Assembly (NCBI RefSeq): GCF_900102885.1
Contig: NZ_FNGE01000006.1
Span: forward strand, 124,001 to 188,000
DNA from: Paracoccus chinensis
Lineage (GTDB): Bacteria; Pseudomonadota; Alphaproteobacteria; Rhodobacterales; Rhodobacteraceae
Length of the DNA: 64,000 nucleotides
Direction of reading: 5' to 3'
Below the pieces are notes generated by a model. It ran no database searches, had not been told where the DNA came from, and saw only the letters and a program-made list of their open reading frames with translations. Each line of letters opens with the position of its first letter. Position 1 is the first letter of the stretch. Positions 1-15,562 of this stretch are shown here, piece after piece. Both the position numbers and the translations under genes were made by a program.

Positions 1-1538
<1,538 letters not shown>

Positions 1539-1599
1539 GGGGGATAGATGGACCGGTCGGGCTGCGGGGGCAAGCGCCCGACCGGGGTGCTGCCCATGA

Positions 1600-1648
1600 A
1601 TGGGCCCCTGCCGCATTCATCCCGGGGTGTTTGCTCAAGGAAGAAACC
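1600..1648 (+). repeat. Dispersed intergenic element, copy 1
   Basis: Lies between the divergent xseA and purD starts. A small G/C hairpin (GCCCA-TGAA-TGGGC) is followed by CATCCCGGGGTGTTTG and CAAGGAAGAAA. The tail resembles two other intergenic places in this window (minus strand near 28000-28074 and plus strand at 40050-40107). The match is imperfect and found by eye. Confidence 0.45.
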
Positions 1649-1714
1649 CCGCCCGCGTCTTGTCCGAACCGGAGCTTTCGGCCACAAGCACGCGCAAGAA
1701 TGGAGGGCTTGCGC

Positions 1715-2977
1715 ATGAACATCCTGATCCTCGGTGGCGGCGGACGCGAACATGCGCTGGCCTGGGCCATCCGGCAGAACCCGAAATGCGACCGGCTGAT
1801 CGTCGCGCCGGGAAACGCGGGGATCGCCGCCGTCGCCCGCTGCGCCGAGTTGGCGATCGAGGATGGCGCGGCGGTGGTCGCCTTCTGCGAGGAACACGCG
1901 ATCGATCTGGTGGTGATCGGCCCCGAGGCGCCGCTGGCCGCGGGCGTGGCGGATGCGTTGCGCGCGGCGGGGATCGCGGCCTTCGGGCCGTCGCAGGCAG
2001 CGGCGCGGCTGGAAGCGTCCAAGTCCTTCACCAAGGAAATCTGCGACGCCTGCGGAGCGCCGACCGCCGCCTGGGCGCGCTTCGACGAGGCTGAGGGCGC
2101 GCGTGACTACATCCGCCGCATGGGTGCGCCCATTGTCGTCAAGGCGGATGGGCTGGCGGCCGGCAAGGGCGTCACCGTCGCCATGACCGAGGCCGAGGCG
2201 CTGGGGGCCATTGATGCGGCCTTCGGCGGCGCCTTTGGCGCGGCGGGCGCCGAGGTGGTGATCGAAGAATACATGGAAGGCGAGGAGGCGAGCTTCTTCG
2301 TCCTCGTGGACGGCACGGCCTGCCTGCCCATCGGCACCGCGCAGGACCACAAGCGCGTGGGCGAGGGCGACAGCGGCCCGAACACCGGCGGCATGGGCGC
2401 CTATTCCCCTGCCCCGATCCTGACCGAGGACCTGCAGGCCCGCGTCATGGCCGAGATCATCCAGCCCACCGTCGAGGAAATGGCGCGGCGCGGAACGCCC
2501 TTCCAGGGCGTTCTTTATGCCGGACTGATGATCCGGGACGGGCGCGCGCGGCTGGTGGAATACAACGTCCGCTTCGGTGACCCCGAATGCCAGGTGCTGA
2601 TGATGCGGCTGGGCGCGCAGGCGCTGGACCTGATCCAGGCCTGCGCCGAGTCGCGGCTGGACAGCGTCAGCGTGAACTGGGCCGACGATCACGCGCTGAC
2701 CGTGGTGCTGGCCGCGCAGGGCTATCCGGGCGACTATGCCAAGAGGACGGCGATCCGGCTGCCGCAAGACCTGGCCGAAAGCTCGTCCGCCATGATCTTC
2801 CATGCGGGCACGGCGGAACGCGAGGGGCGGCTGGTCTCGGCCGGCGGGCGGGTGCTGAACGCGACCGGCCGGGGGGCCAGGCTGGCCGAGGCGCGCGACC
2901 GCGCCTATGCGCTGGCCGAGGCGGTGGACTGGCCCGAGGGCTTCTTCCGCCGCGATATCGGCTGGCGGGCGCTGTAA
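1715..2977 (+). CDS. purD: Phosphoribosylamine-glycine ligase (GARS)
   Basis: Second step of de novo purine synthesis: ATP-dependent joining of glycine to 5-phosphoribosylamine. The 420-residue length fits the family (E. coli 429). N-terminal MNILILGGGGREHALAW is the family signature; the ATP-grasp domain shows VKADGLAAGKGV near residue 141; the metal-binding GDPECQ lies near residue 288. I chose ATG 1715 because GGAGGG lies about nine bases upstream and homology starts exactly there; the frame is open to an ATG at 1631 but those 28 extra residues do not look like PurD. It is convergent with prs, the PRPP synthase that feeds the same pathway. Confidence 0.97.
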   Translation: MNILILGGGGREHALAWAIRQNPKCDRLIVAPGNAGIAAVARCAELAIEDGAAVVAFCEEHAIDLVVIGPEAPLAAGVADALRAAGIAAFGPSQAAARLEASKSFTKEICDACGAPTAAWARFDEAEGARDYIRRMGAPIVVKADGLAAGKGVTVAMTEAEALGAIDAAFGGAFGAAGAEVVIEEYMEGEEASFFVLVDGTACLPIGTAQDHKRVGEGDSGPNTGGMGAYSPAPILTEDLQARVMAEIIQPTVEEMARRGTPFQGVLYAGLMIRDGRARLVEYNVRFGDPECQVLMMRLGAQALDLIQACAESRLDSVSVNWADDHALTVVLAAQGYPGDYAKRTAIRLPQDLAESSSAMIFHAGTAEREGRLVSAGGRVLNATGRGARLAEARDRAYALAEAVDWPEGFFRRDIGWRAL

Positions 2978-2984
2978 CGACAAG

Positions 2985-3016
2985 GAGCGCGTGATCGTCA
3001 CGCGCCCCTTCTTTCG
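2985..3016. terminator. Hairpin between convergent purD and prs
   Basis: Perfect 8-bp stem GCGCGTGA / TCACGCGC (2987-2994 and 2998-3005) with a TCG loop, extendable by two G-C pairs past one mismatch, then CCCTTCTTTC on the plus strand. It fits an intrinsic terminator for purD and may also stop prs transcripts. Confidence 0.65.
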
Positions 3017-3034
3017 GGTCAGAGGATGCGCCGC

Positions 3035-4054
3035 TCAGACCGCGGCGTACATTCCTTCATAGATCGGCTGCAGCGTTTCCAGCTCGAACAGCGAAGACAC
3101 CGAGGTCCCGTTCCAGGTGGACATGATCGCCTGCGCAAACAGCGGCGCGGTTGGCACGATACGGATGTTGCGGGCGTTCTTCACCGCCTCGGGCTGGGCG
3201 ATCGAATCGGTGACGACCAGCGACTTCATGATCGAGTTCTCGATCCGGCCCACCGCCGGTCCGGACAGGACGCCATGGGTGATATAGGCGTGGACCTCGG
3301 TCGCGCCGTGGTCCGCCAGCAGTTGCGCGGCCTTCACCAGCGTCCCCGCCGTGTCGCAGATGTCGTCCACGATGATGCAGGTCTTGCCCGAAACATCGCC
3401 GATCACCGTCATCTCGGCGATCTCACCCGCCTTCTCGCGCCGCTTGTCGACGATCGCCAAGGGCGCGTCGATCCGGGCCGCGATCTCGCGCGCGCGGGCC
3501 ACGCCGCCCACGTCGGGCGAGACGATCATCAGGTCGTCCATGCGGCCCTTGAAGTGGTGCATGATGTCCAACGAGAAGATCGGCGCGGCGTAGAGGTTGT
3601 CCACCGGAATGTCGAAGAACCCCTGGATCTGGGTCGCGTGCAGGTCCAGCGTCAGGACGCGGTCCACCCCGGCCTCGGTCAGCAGGTTCGCCACCAGCTT
3701 GGCGCTGATCGGCGTGCGGGCCTTGGCGCGGCGGTCCTGGCGGGCATAGCCGAAATAGGGGATCACCGCCGTGATCCGGTTGGCCGAGCTGCGCCGCAGC
3801 GCGTCGGCCATGATCAGCAGTTCCATCAGGTTGTCGTTGGCCGGGTTCGACGTCGACTGGATGATGTACATGTCCTCGCCGCGGACGTTCTCATACACCT
3901 CGACGAAGATTTCCTGGTCGTTGAAGCGTTCGACCCGCGCGTTCACCAGGTCCACGTTCATGCCGCGGTGCATCGACATCCGCCGTGCGATTCCGGTGGC
4001 CAGCGGACGATTCGCGTTCCCCGCGATCAGCTTGGGTTCGGTCATTGCAGGCAT
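3035..4054 (-). CDS. prs: Ribose-phosphate pyrophosphokinase (PRPP synthetase)
   Basis: Makes 5-phosphoribosyl 1-diphosphate from ribose 5-phosphate and ATP, the precursor for purines, pyrimidines, His, Trp and NAD. The flexible catalytic loop region [19 protein letters not shown] is at residues 101-119, and the PRPP-binding signature [10 protein letters not shown] at 229-238. At 339 residues it is somewhat longer than the 315-residue E. coli enzyme. The ATG at 4054 has AAGGA five bases upstream; a second ATG three codons in is possible but lacks as good a site. Its tail-to-tail arrangement with purD places two purine-supply genes together. Confidence 0.97.
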   Translation of the reverse strand: MPAMTEPKLIAGNANRPLATGIARRMSMHRGMNVDLVNARVERFNDQEIFVEVYENVRGEDMYIIQSTSNPANDNLMELLIMADALRRSSANRITAVIPYFGYARQDRRAKARTPISAKLVANLLTEAGVDRVLTLDLHATQIQGFFDIPVDNLYAAPIFSLDIMHHFKGRMDDLMIVSPDVGGVARAREIAARIDAPLAIVDKRREKAGEIAEMTVIGDVSGKTCIIVDDICDTAGTLVKAAQLLADHGATEVHAYITHGVLSGPAVGRIENSIMKSLVVTDSIAQPEAVKNARNIRIVPTAPLFAQAIMSTWNGTSVSSLFELETLQPIYEGMYAAV

Positions 4055-4154
4055 GGGAGTCCTTGGTCGCTAGGGTCGCCCGGCCGGGATTCGCCGGATT
4101 GCGGCCCGATTAGCACCGCGATAGCGTCCGGGTAAACCGCAGGAGGACCGGAAC

Positions 4155-4745
4155 GTGGCGCAGATCGACTATTACCTCAGCACGATCAGCCCTTGGGCCT
4201 ATCTCGCGGGCGACCGGCTGGAGCGCATCGCCGCGCGCCACGGGGCGAGCGTCACCTATCGCCCCATCGACGCCATGCAGCTTTTCGACCGCACCGGGGG
4301 CACGCGCCCGCAGAACCGCCACCCCGCGCGCATGGACTACCGTCGGCAGGAGCTGACCCGCTGGTCCGAACACCTGGGCCTGCCGATCCGGATCGACGTC
4401 CCGATGACGAACCCCGCCCCGGCGGCCTATGCGATCATCGCCGCGCAGGAGGCAGGGGGCGACGTGGCCGGGTTGGTGCGGGCGATCCTGTCCGCGCGCT
4501 TTGCCGAGGGACGCGACATCGCCGAGGACGAGGTGATCCGCGCGGCGCTGTCGCAGGCGGGCTTCGATCCGGGCCTTGCCGACCGCGGGCTGTTCGTGGG
4601 CGCCGAAACCTATGCCCGCAACCTCGAACGGGCAGTCGAGGCCGGCGTCTTCGGCGTTCCCTTCTATCACGTCTTGGACTCGGACCAGCGGTTCTGGGGC
4701 CAGGACCGGTTGGACTTTCTGGACCGGCACCTGGCCACGCTGTGA
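4155..4745 (+). CDS. 2-hydroxychromene-2-carboxylate isomerase family protein (kappa-GST/DsbA-like)
   Basis: 196-residue thioredoxin-fold protein of the HCCA isomerase/kappa glutathione transferase family, cytoplasmic. The start YYLSTISPWAYLAGDRL carries the Ser-Pro-Trp motif (Ser12) that in the family activates glutathione, and the C-terminal GVPFYHVL contains the cis-Pro-like segment. GTG start at 4155 is fixed by AGGAGG at 4141-4146. In naphthalene degraders the enzyme isomerises 2-hydroxychromene-2-carboxylate, but no aromatic degradation genes are seen here, so the substrate is unknown. It overlaps the next gene by four bases (GTGA), implying translational coupling. Confidence 0.88.
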   Translation: MAQIDYYLSTISPWAYLAGDRLERIAARHGASVTYRPIDAMQLFDRTGGTRPQNRHPARMDYRRQELTRWSEHLGLPIRIDVPMTNPAPAAYAIIAAQEAGGDVAGLVRAILSARFAEGRDIAEDEVIRAALSQAGFDPGLADRGLFVGAETYARNLERAVEAGVFGVPFYHVLDSDQRFWGQDRLDFLDRHLATL

Positions 4746-5515
4746 GCGCGGTTCATGTCCGGCACTGGCCGGGCGATCCCTCGCGCCCGGCGGTGGCGAT
4801 CCATTGCATGATGGGCAGCGGGCGGGCCTTCGATCCCATGGCGCGACGGCTTGGCGGCAAGGTGGACCTGACCGCCTTCGACCTGCCCTCGCACGGGCGC
4901 AGCGAGGCGTGGCGTCCTGCCGGGGGTGAGGACTACCACACAACCGTTACCCGCATCGCGGAAGGGCTGCTGGGCACGGGGCCCGTGGACCTGATCGGCC
5001 ATTCGCTCGGGGGCACGGTCGCCCTGCGGCTGGCGGTGGCCGCGCCGCAGCGGGTCCGCTCGGTGACGCTGATCGAGCCGGTGCTGTTCGCTGCCTCCCG
5101 CTCGGGCCATGCGCTGGACAACGAGCTTGCCGCCCTCGCCGCTGCCGGAGAGATGGAGGCCGCCGCGCGGCTGTTCCTGAGTGTCTGGGGGGCACCCGGC
5201 GGGTTCAAGGCGCTGCCGTGTAGTCTGCAGCAGGCGGCGGTCGAACTGATGCCCTTGGTGCTTGAAACGGACGCCGCGCTCAGCGCCGATGTCCACGGCA
5301 TCCTGCGGCCGGGGGGGCTTGAGGCCGTGGCTGCCCCGACCCTGCTGATCGCAGGGGCGGAATCGCCCGCGGTCATGGACGAGATCCTCGACACGCTGGC
5401 GGCACGCCTGCCGAATGCGCAGCGGGCAACGGTGCCGCGCGCGGGGCATATGGTCCCCGTAACCCATCCCACCGAGGTGACGGCGCTGGTGGCCGGGCAC
5501 CTCGGCCGCAGGTGA
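4742..5515 (+). CDS. Alpha/beta hydrolase
   Basis: 257-residue alpha/beta-hydrolase-fold protein. The nucleophile elbow GHSLGG puts Ser88 at the active site; His236 in RAGHMVPV is the probable catalytic base. The expected acid position after strand 6 reads LLIAGAESP, so Glu rather than Asp may serve, or the acid lies elsewhere. GTG at 4742 overlaps the upstream stop (GTGA). The four-base overlap suggests that it works with the HCCA isomerase-like protein, perhaps on a glutathione or ester-linked xenobiotic, but the substrate cannot be told. Its stop is three bases from the end of the convergent lectin gene. Confidence 0.85.
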   Translation: MSAVHVRHWPGDPSRPAVAIHCMMGSGRAFDPMARRLGGKVDLTAFDLPSHGRSEAWRPAGGEDYHTTVTRIAEGLLGTGPVDLIGHSLGGTVALRLAVAAPQRVRSVTLIEPVLFAASRSGHALDNELAALAAAGEMEAAARLFLSVWGAPGGFKALPCSLQQAAVELMPLVLETDAALSADVHGILRPGGLEAVAAPTLLIAGAESPAVMDEILDTLAARLPNAQRATVPRAGHMVPVTHPTEVTALVAGHLGRR

Positions 5516-5518
5516 GGT

Positions 5519-5869
5519 TCAATCGAGGGCGAAGTCGTCCACGTGGTCGGCCGGGCCGATGGCCAGCCAGTCGGCGCGGACCCGCGCGACCCGCGTGTCA
5601 GCCCAGGTGCGGAAGACGAGCGTAAAGCCGCCGGCGGTCACGTCCTCGGCGGCGATATCCACACGCTGGTTTGCCGCCACCGAGATGTCCCACATCGACA
5701 GACCCACATGAACCACGGGCGGGCCCCGAAAGGGCGTGGCGAAGCTGACCGGGACCCGCTCGACCCTCGGGCCCGTGCCGGTCCACATCGGCCCGTTGTC
5801 CTCGAAGGCCGAGAACAGGAAGGCGCGGCCCTGTTGCACGCCGACGGCAGTATGGCTGAAGCGCAGCAT
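5519..5869 (-). CDS. H-type lectin domain-containing protein
   Basis: A 116-residue single-domain protein resembling the H-type lectin (discoidin-II/snail agglutinin) family: FEDNGPMWTGTGPR, VSFATPFRGPPVVHVGLSMWDI and VFRTWADTRVARVRADWLAIG are the recognisable blocks. No signal peptide is seen. I chose the ATG at 5869 because MLRFSHTAVG matches the usual start and a purine-rich GGGGGA precedes it; 20 further upstream codons are open but look non-coding. The family binds N-acetylgalactosamine in invertebrates; the role in bacteria is unknown. It lies downstream of the atp operon but beyond the operon's terminator. Confidence 0.75.
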   Translation of the reverse strand: MLRFSHTAVGVQQGRAFLFSAFEDNGPMWTGTGPRVERVPVSFATPFRGPPVVHVGLSMWDISVAANQRVDIAAEDVTAGGFTLVFRTWADTRVARVRADWLAIGPADHVDDFALD

Positions 5870-5917
5870 CCGTCCCCCTTGGGCAGGTTCTTTCAACCCG
5901 CCGCATCCATGGGACTT

Positions 5918-5954
5918 AAACAACAACACCCCGCCCGACGGAACGGGCGAGGTG
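5918..5954 (-). terminator. Intrinsic terminator of the atpHAGDC operon
   Basis: Read on the minus strand, CACCTCGCCCG pairs with CGGGCGGGGTG (11 bp, one G-U, six-base loop; 5944-5954 and 5927-5937) and is followed by TTGTTGTTTAAG. It lies 33 bases past the atpC stop and is the best-formed terminator in the window. Confidence 0.88.
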
Positions 5955-5986
5955 CCTAACTTTTTGTCGGTCTGACCAGGCCGGAG

Positions 5987-6436
5987 TTATTCCGGAACGG
6001 TCGACTGGTTGGGGTCCAGCCCGATGTGGGTTCCCAGCGCGTGCATGTCGCCCAGCATCTTGGCCGAGGCGGCAACCACCTCGTCCCCGACCGACTCGCG
6101 CCGCGCCTCGACGCCACGATGCGCGCGCTGCGCGTCGCGCATCATCTCGTTGTAGACCTCCTGCGTGATCTCGGCGCGGGCGTGGCCCCGCTCGGCCAGC
6201 AGGCTGACCGACTCGCCGTTGATCTCGGCGAAGCCGCCGGTCACGGCGAACTCGGTCGCGGTGCCCTGCGCGTCCACCACCGTGACGATCCCCGGCCGAA
6301 GCGTGACGATCGTCGCGGCGTGACCGGGCATCGCCGTCAGGTCGCCGTCGGTGCCCGGCAGGCGAACCTCGCGCACGGGAACGGAGACAAGTCTCCGTTC
6401 CGGCGAGACGAGGTCGAACTGCATCGTGTCGGCCAT
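5987..6436 (-). CDS. atpC: F1 ATP synthase epsilon subunit
   Basis: Central-stalk epsilon subunit of the F1 sector, coupling rotation and restraining ATP hydrolysis. The N-terminal beta-sandwich is clear (MQFDLVSPERRLVS, LPGTDGDLTAMPGHA, FAVTGGFAEINGESVSLLAE), followed by a short C-terminal helical part (ITQEVYNEMMRDAQ). 149 residues, slightly longer than the usual 130-140. ATG at 6436 lies nine bases after the atpD stop. Last gene of the operon, followed by a strong terminator. Confidence 0.97.
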   Translation of the reverse strand: MADTMQFDLVSPERRLVSVPVREVRLPGTDGDLTAMPGHAATIVTLRPGIVTVVDAQGTATEFAVTGGFAEINGESVSLLAERGHARAEITQEVYNEMMRDAQRAHRGVEARRESVGDEVVAASAKMLGDMHALGTHIGLDPNQSTVPE

Positions 6437-6445
6437 GTCGCCCCC

Positions 6446-7927
<1,482 letters not shown>

Positions 7928-7936
7928 TTATTTCCG

Positions 7937-8815
7937 TCAGAGCGCTTCGGCGCCCGCGATGATTTCGATGAGTTCGGTGGTGATCGCCGCCTGACGCGAG
8001 CGGTTGAACTGCGTCGTCAGCCTGTCGATCATCTCGCCCGCGTTGCGCGTCGCATTGTCCATGGCGGTCATCCGCGCGCCCTGCTCGGAGGCCGCGTTTT
8101 CCAGCAGCGACGCGAAGACCTGCGTGGTGATGGACCGCGGCAGCAGCTCGGACAGGATCGCTTCCTCGCCGGGCTCGTAGTCGTAGAGGGCCGAGGCGCT
8201 GTCGCCGCCCTGCCCCTCCTCGACCACTGCCGGGATGATCTGGCGCGCGGTCGGGACCTGGCTGATGACGGATTCGAAGCGGCTGTAGAAGAGCGTGGCC
8301 ACGTCGAAGTCGCCGCCGTCGAAGCGTTCGAGGATCTCGCGCGCGATGTCGCGGGCGTTCTCGTAGCCGATGCGCTTGACCTCGGACAGATCGACGTGAT
8401 GCACGAAGAACTGGCCCATGTCGCGGCGCAGCTGCTCGCGGGCCTTCTTGCCCACGGTCATGATGGCGACCTGCTTGCCCTGGCCCAGCAGCTCCTCGGC
8501 ATGCTGGCGCGCCAGCTTGACGATCGAGCTGTTGAAGCCGCCCGCAAGGCCACGTTCCGACGTCAGCACCACCAGCAGGTGGCGCCGGTCCTCACCCGTG
8601 CCGGCCAGAAGGCGCGGTGCGCCTTCCGACCCGGCTGCCGCGGCGGTCAGGCCGGCCATGACGGCCGACATGCGCTCGGCATAGGGACGCGCGGCTTCCG
8701 CCGCGTCCTGCGCGCGGCGCAGCTTCGCGGCGGCGACCATCTGCATCGCCTTGGTGATCTTCCGCGTGTTCTTGACGCTTCCGATCCGGTTCTTGAGAGC
8801 CTTGAGGCTGGGCAT
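7937..8815 (-). CDS. atpG: F1 ATP synthase gamma subunit
   Basis: Rotor shaft of F1. The N-terminal helix [24 protein letters not shown] and C-terminal helix ([38 protein letters not shown]) form the coiled coil that turns inside the alpha3beta3 ring. 292 residues, the normal length. It lies 13 bases after atpA. Confidence 0.97.
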   Translation of the reverse strand: MPSLKALKNRIGSVKNTRKITKAMQMVAAAKLRRAQDAAEAARPYAERMSAVMAGLTAAAAGSEGAPRLLAGTGEDRRHLLVVLTSERGLAGGFNSSIVKLARQHAEELLGQGKQVAIMTVGKKAREQLRRDMGQFFVHHVDLSEVKRIGYENARDIAREILERFDGGDFDVATLFYSRFESVISQVPTARQIIPAVVEEGQGGDSASALYDYEPGEEAILSELLPRSITTQVFASLLENAASEQGARMTAMDNATRNAGEMIDRLTTQFNRSRQAAITTELIEIIAGAEAL

Positions 8816-8828
8816 CTGTCCCCTCTCC

Positions 8829-10363
<1,535 letters not shown>

Positions 10364-10364
<1 letters not shown>

Positions 10365-10924
10365 TATCCGACCTCTTTCATGACATTCTGGAGAGAAGCG
10401 AGCTTCGAGCGGATCGAGCTGTCGATCATCTGCGAGCCCAGCTTGACGATCATTCCGCCGATGAGGCTTTCATCGACGCGGGTGTTCAGTTTCACGGTCC
10501 GGCCGGATTTCTGCGCCAGCGTCTCGGTCAGGCGGCGCTGCTGTTCCTCGGACAACGGGGCAGCGGCGATGACGTCGGCGGTGACCTCGCCGCGCTCGTC
10601 GGCGATCAGCTCGCCCAGGCGCTCGACCAGTTGCGGCAGGGTGAACAGGCGGCGGTTCTGCGCCATCAGACGCAGCGTGTTGGTCATGATGGCCGACAGG
10701 CCCATCCGCCCGGCAATGGCCACGATGGCCGATTCCTGGTCCTCGCGCGAATACAGGGGCGAGCCGATCAGGGTGCGCAGGTCGGCGCTGTCGTTCAGCG
10801 TCGTGCGCAGGCTCTCGACCTCGGTGGAGAGACGGTCGAGGGCGCCTTCCTCCTTGACCAGGTCGAACACGGCTTGCGCATAACGGCCGGCGATGTTTGC
10901 GGAAATCGAAGCGGTATTGGCCAC
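10364..10924 (-). CDS. atpH: F1 ATP synthase delta subunit
   Basis: Peripheral-stalk connector between F1 alpha and the b subunits. Recognised by [20 protein letters not shown] at the start and the end segment [22 protein letters not shown] prefer GTG at 10924 (about 186 residues) because AAAGGGG lies five bases upstream and homology starts there. GTG 10930 and TTG 10948 in the same frame are alternatives. First gene of atpHAGDC; the F0 genes are elsewhere, as usual in this family of bacteria. Confidence 0.93.
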
Positions 10925-10948
10925 GGACACCCCTTTGGTTTGCGCCAA

Positions 10949-11248
10949 ACCCCGCGGGCGGGCCGCCCTTGGGGCGGTCAGTCACGGGGCGCGGACAACG
11001 GCAGGGCAGGCCTGTGGACGGCGCGCCCCTGAATCTGGCGCGTCTCTAACAGCAGTCGCCCTCTGCGCGCAACAGGTCGCAGGGCTAAAATGACACCGCC
11101 ACCCGCCGAACTGTCCCGCATATGGGAGACCGGCTTGGGGGGAGCAAGGATGCGGTGCGGGCCGCGCCCAAGGGCGTGTCAGCGCGTCTCAAGCAGCCTG
11201 GCGCAATGCCGGTTCCCTTACGACGGAAAAATCGCTGGCTGCGAGCCG
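10949..11248. other. Leader and promoter region of the atp operon
   Basis: About 300 bases between atpH and the end of the methyltransferase gene. No credible coding sequence is visible on either strand. It contains a candidate sigma70-type promoter for the atp operon (11044-11072, minus strand) and runs of G/C-rich dyads. The methyltransferase reads toward it, so its terminator should also lie here, but I cannot point to a convincing one. Confidence 0.5.
11044..11072 (-). promoter_or_regulatory. Candidate promoter for atpHAGDC
   Basis: On the minus strand TTGCGC (11072-11067), a 17-base spacer, then TTAGAG (11049-11044). Spacing is ideal for a housekeeping promoter; the -10 is a partial match. 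It would give a leader of roughly 110 bases before atpH. Confidence 0.35.
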
Positions 11249-12058
11249 CTACCTTCCCGGGATGTTCATGCCTGCCCTGCCCTGTCCGCCCGACGGATGC
11301 GGCGCCGGCCGCACCAGGGGCCGTGGCTTGCGGATGCCACCCAGCACCTCAAGCGGGCTGGGCACCAGGATCTTCTGCGCGGGCCCGATCATGGCGGGGA
11401 CCTGCTTGGCGAATTCGGCGATCACCACGCCCGCGATCAGGACGGATGCGATGCGGCTGCCCGTCCGTTCCCACATCTGGGCGCTTTTCAGCCAGAAGCG
11501 CCGGTCCGAGGGAGGGATGTAGACCGCCGCCCCCATCGCCTCGGTCACGAAGCCTGCGGCCCGCGCCTGCGCCTCGAGCTGGCCGCGCGTATAGCTGCGC
11601 CCGATGCCGAAGGGCGTGGCCTCGCTTTGCGCCCAAAGCCCGGCGCGGTTCGGCACCATCACCATCAGACGCCCGCCGGGGCCGAGGACGCGCCAGCATT
11701 CCGACAGCACCGCATCGGCGTGGTCCGCCGTTTCCAGCCCGTGCAGCACGATCAGGCGGTCCACGCTGCCGGTTTCCAGCGGCCAGGCGGTTTCCTCGCA
11801 CAGGACGCTGTGGTTCGGCGCGCCCGCGGGCCAGGGCATCACCCCCTGTCGTGCGGGCATCAGCGCCGTCACCCGCCGCGCCCGCGCCAGGTAGGGCCGC
11901 AGCATCGGCACCGCGAAGCCATAGCCCGCGACGGTCATGCCCGAGGTCCGCTCGGGCGGCCACATTGCCGTCAGCCGGTCGCGCAGGATGCGCTGAACCA
12001 CCCGGCCCAGCGCGCGTTGGTAATAGAAGCTGCGCAGGTCGAGGACGTCATGATGCAT
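11249..12058 (-). CDS. Class I SAM-dependent methyltransferase
   Basis: 269-residue protein of the methyltransferase type-11 kind. SAM-binding elements are recognisable though loose: AGYGFAVPMLRPYLARAR (motif I region), then WPLETGSVDRLIVLHGLE and ECWRVLGPGGRLMVMVPN (motifs post-I to III). A hydrophobic segment IASVLIAGVVIAEFAKQVP near the C-terminus could be membrane-associated. ATG at 12058 starts MHHDVLDLRSFYYQ; upstream codons back to 12115 are open but read as low-complexity. It is divergent from glyoxalase II, an arrangement common in Rhodobacterales by recollection. The methyl acceptor is unknown. Confidence 0.85.
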   Translation of the reverse strand: MHHDVLDLRSFYYQRALGRVVQRILRDRLTAMWPPERTSGMTVAGYGFAVPMLRPYLARARRVTALMPARQGVMPWPAGAPNHSVLCEETAWPLETGSVDRLIVLHGLETADHADAVLSECWRVLGPGGRLMVMVPNRAGLWAQSEATPFGIGRSYTRGQLEAQARAAGFVTEAMGAAVYIPPSDRRFWLKSAQMWERTGSRIASVLIAGVVIAEFAKQVPAMIGPAQKILVPSPLEVLGGIRKPRPLVRPAPHPSGGQGRAGMNIPGR

Positions 12059-12158
12059 GGCGCCATCAGGGCCCCGCGCCGCCCCGCCGTCAAGCCGGTG
12101 CCCCCGGTTTGCCAAGCCGCACGGCCGCGCCTAACCTCGGCCCCACAAGGAGAACATC

Positions 12159-12896
12159 ATGGCCGAACTGGTGACGATCCGCTGCCTGAACGACAACTAT
12201 GCCTATCTTGTCCACGACCGGGGCTGCACGGTGCTGATCGACGCGCCCGAAGCGGGGCCCGTCCTTTCCGAACTGCGGGGCCGGGGCTGGAGCCTCGATG
12301 TCATTCTGCTGACCCATCACCATGACGATCATATCCAGGCCGTGCCCGAGATCGTGGCCGCGACCGGCGCCCAGGTCTGGGGGAACATGGCCGACACAAG
12401 CCGCCTGCCCCCGCTGGACCGCGCACTGGAAACGGGCGAATGGACCGAGGTCTGCGGCCAGTCGCTGAATGTCATCGACGTGCCGGGTCACACGGTCGGC
12501 CACGTGGCCTTCCATATGCCCGACGCGGGTCTGGTCTTCACCGCCGACAGCCTGATGGCCATAGGCTGCGGGCGGCTGTTCGAGGGGACGGCCGCGCAGA
12601 TGTGGTCCTCGCTGTCGAAGCTGGCGGCCTTGCCGGACGAGACCCTGGTCTGCTCGGGCCACGATTATGCGCGCGGGAACGGCGCCTTTGCGGTGTCCGT
12701 CGACCCGGGGAACGAGGCGCTGCGGGCCCGGCTGGACGCCACGCTTGCGGGCGACCGCCCGGCCTCGCCCGCGACGCTTGGGGATGAGAAGGCCACCAAT
12801 CCCTTCCTGCGCGCGGCCGAACTGGCGCAACCGGACGAGTCCCCGCTGGACAGCTTCACGCGGCTGCGCGCGGCCAAGGACTCGTTCCGGGGATGA
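12159..12896 (+). CDS. gloB: Hydroxyacylglutathione hydrolase (glyoxalase II)
   Basis: Hydrolyses S-lactoylglutathione to D-lactate and glutathione in methylglyoxal detoxification. Metallo-beta-lactamase fold with the binuclear metal motif THHHDDH at residues 52-58, then VPGHTVGH and SGHDYA supplying further ligands, and the C-terminal helical substrate domain ending RLRAAKDSFRG. 245 residues, slightly short of the usual 250-260. AAGGAGA lies seven bases before the ATG. Monocistronic as far as can be seen; divergent from the methyltransferase. Confidence 0.95.
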   Translation: MAELVTIRCLNDNYAYLVHDRGCTVLIDAPEAGPVLSELRGRGWSLDVILLTHHHDDHIQAVPEIVAATGAQVWGNMADTSRLPPLDRALETGEWTEVCGQSLNVIDVPGHTVGHVAFHMPDAGLVFTADSLMAIGCGRLFEGTAAQMWSSLSKLAALPDETLVCSGHDYARGNGAFAVSVDPGNEALRARLDATLAGDRPASPATLGDEKATNPFLRAAELAQPDESPLDSFTRLRAAKDSFRG

Positions 12897-13082
12897 CGGG
12901 TGCTTGAAAGCATGGTGCGTCGTGATCACATCTGTCTCAACCGGAAGCCTATCGGCCGCGTCTGCCCAACAAATCCCTTGCGCCGCGCCGAAATGCACCA
13001 ATTCTTAATCGTATCGTGACAGTCTGGTCAGGTGGGACCCTCACGGGGCCCAGACCGCCAGTCGACTGACAGGAGCAGTGCC

Positions 13083-15398
<2,316 letters not shown>

Positions 15399-15412
15399 GG
15401 CCCGCGACCTTG

Positions 15413-15440
15413 AAAGGCGCCCTTTGGGGCGCCTTTCTTC
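15413..15440 (+). terminator. clpA terminator
   Basis: AAAGGCGCC (15413-15421) pairs perfectly with GGCGCCTTT (15428-15436) across a six-base loop CTTTGG, followed by CTTC. Fifteen bases after the clpA stop. Confidence 0.8.
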
Positions 15441-15497
15441 ATGCTTCCACGGCCAGAGCGCTCCCCGCTTCCCGCGCCCCGCGCCTTCGTCATCCGG

Positions 15498-15515
15498 CTG
15501 TCATGATCCTGTCAC
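15498..15515 (+). promoter_or_regulatory. PHO box (PhoB-binding site) upstream of ppk2
   Basis: CTGTCATGATCCTGTCAC is two 7-base direct repeats (CTGTCAT, CTGTCAC) separated by four bases, matching the PHO-box consensus of PhoB-type regulators. It ends 47 bases before the ppk2 ATG. A third, weaker half-site CTGTTCA follows at once (15516-15522). PhoB control under phosphate limitation is inferred. Confidence 0.75.
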
Positions 15516-15562
15516 CTGTTCATGCTTCAAGGCCTGTCTGATCATCGGAAAGGGACTGGAAC

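Noticed and set aside
1631..1714. 28-residue N-terminal extension of purD
   Set aside because: It begins inside the repeat-like element, has no homology, and a good Shine-Dalgarno precedes the internal ATG at 1715.
12977..13005. Possible sigma32-like promoter before clpA (CTTGCG, 17 bases, AATTCT)
   Set aside because: The -10 half does not match the alphaproteobacterial heat-shock consensus well enough to call.
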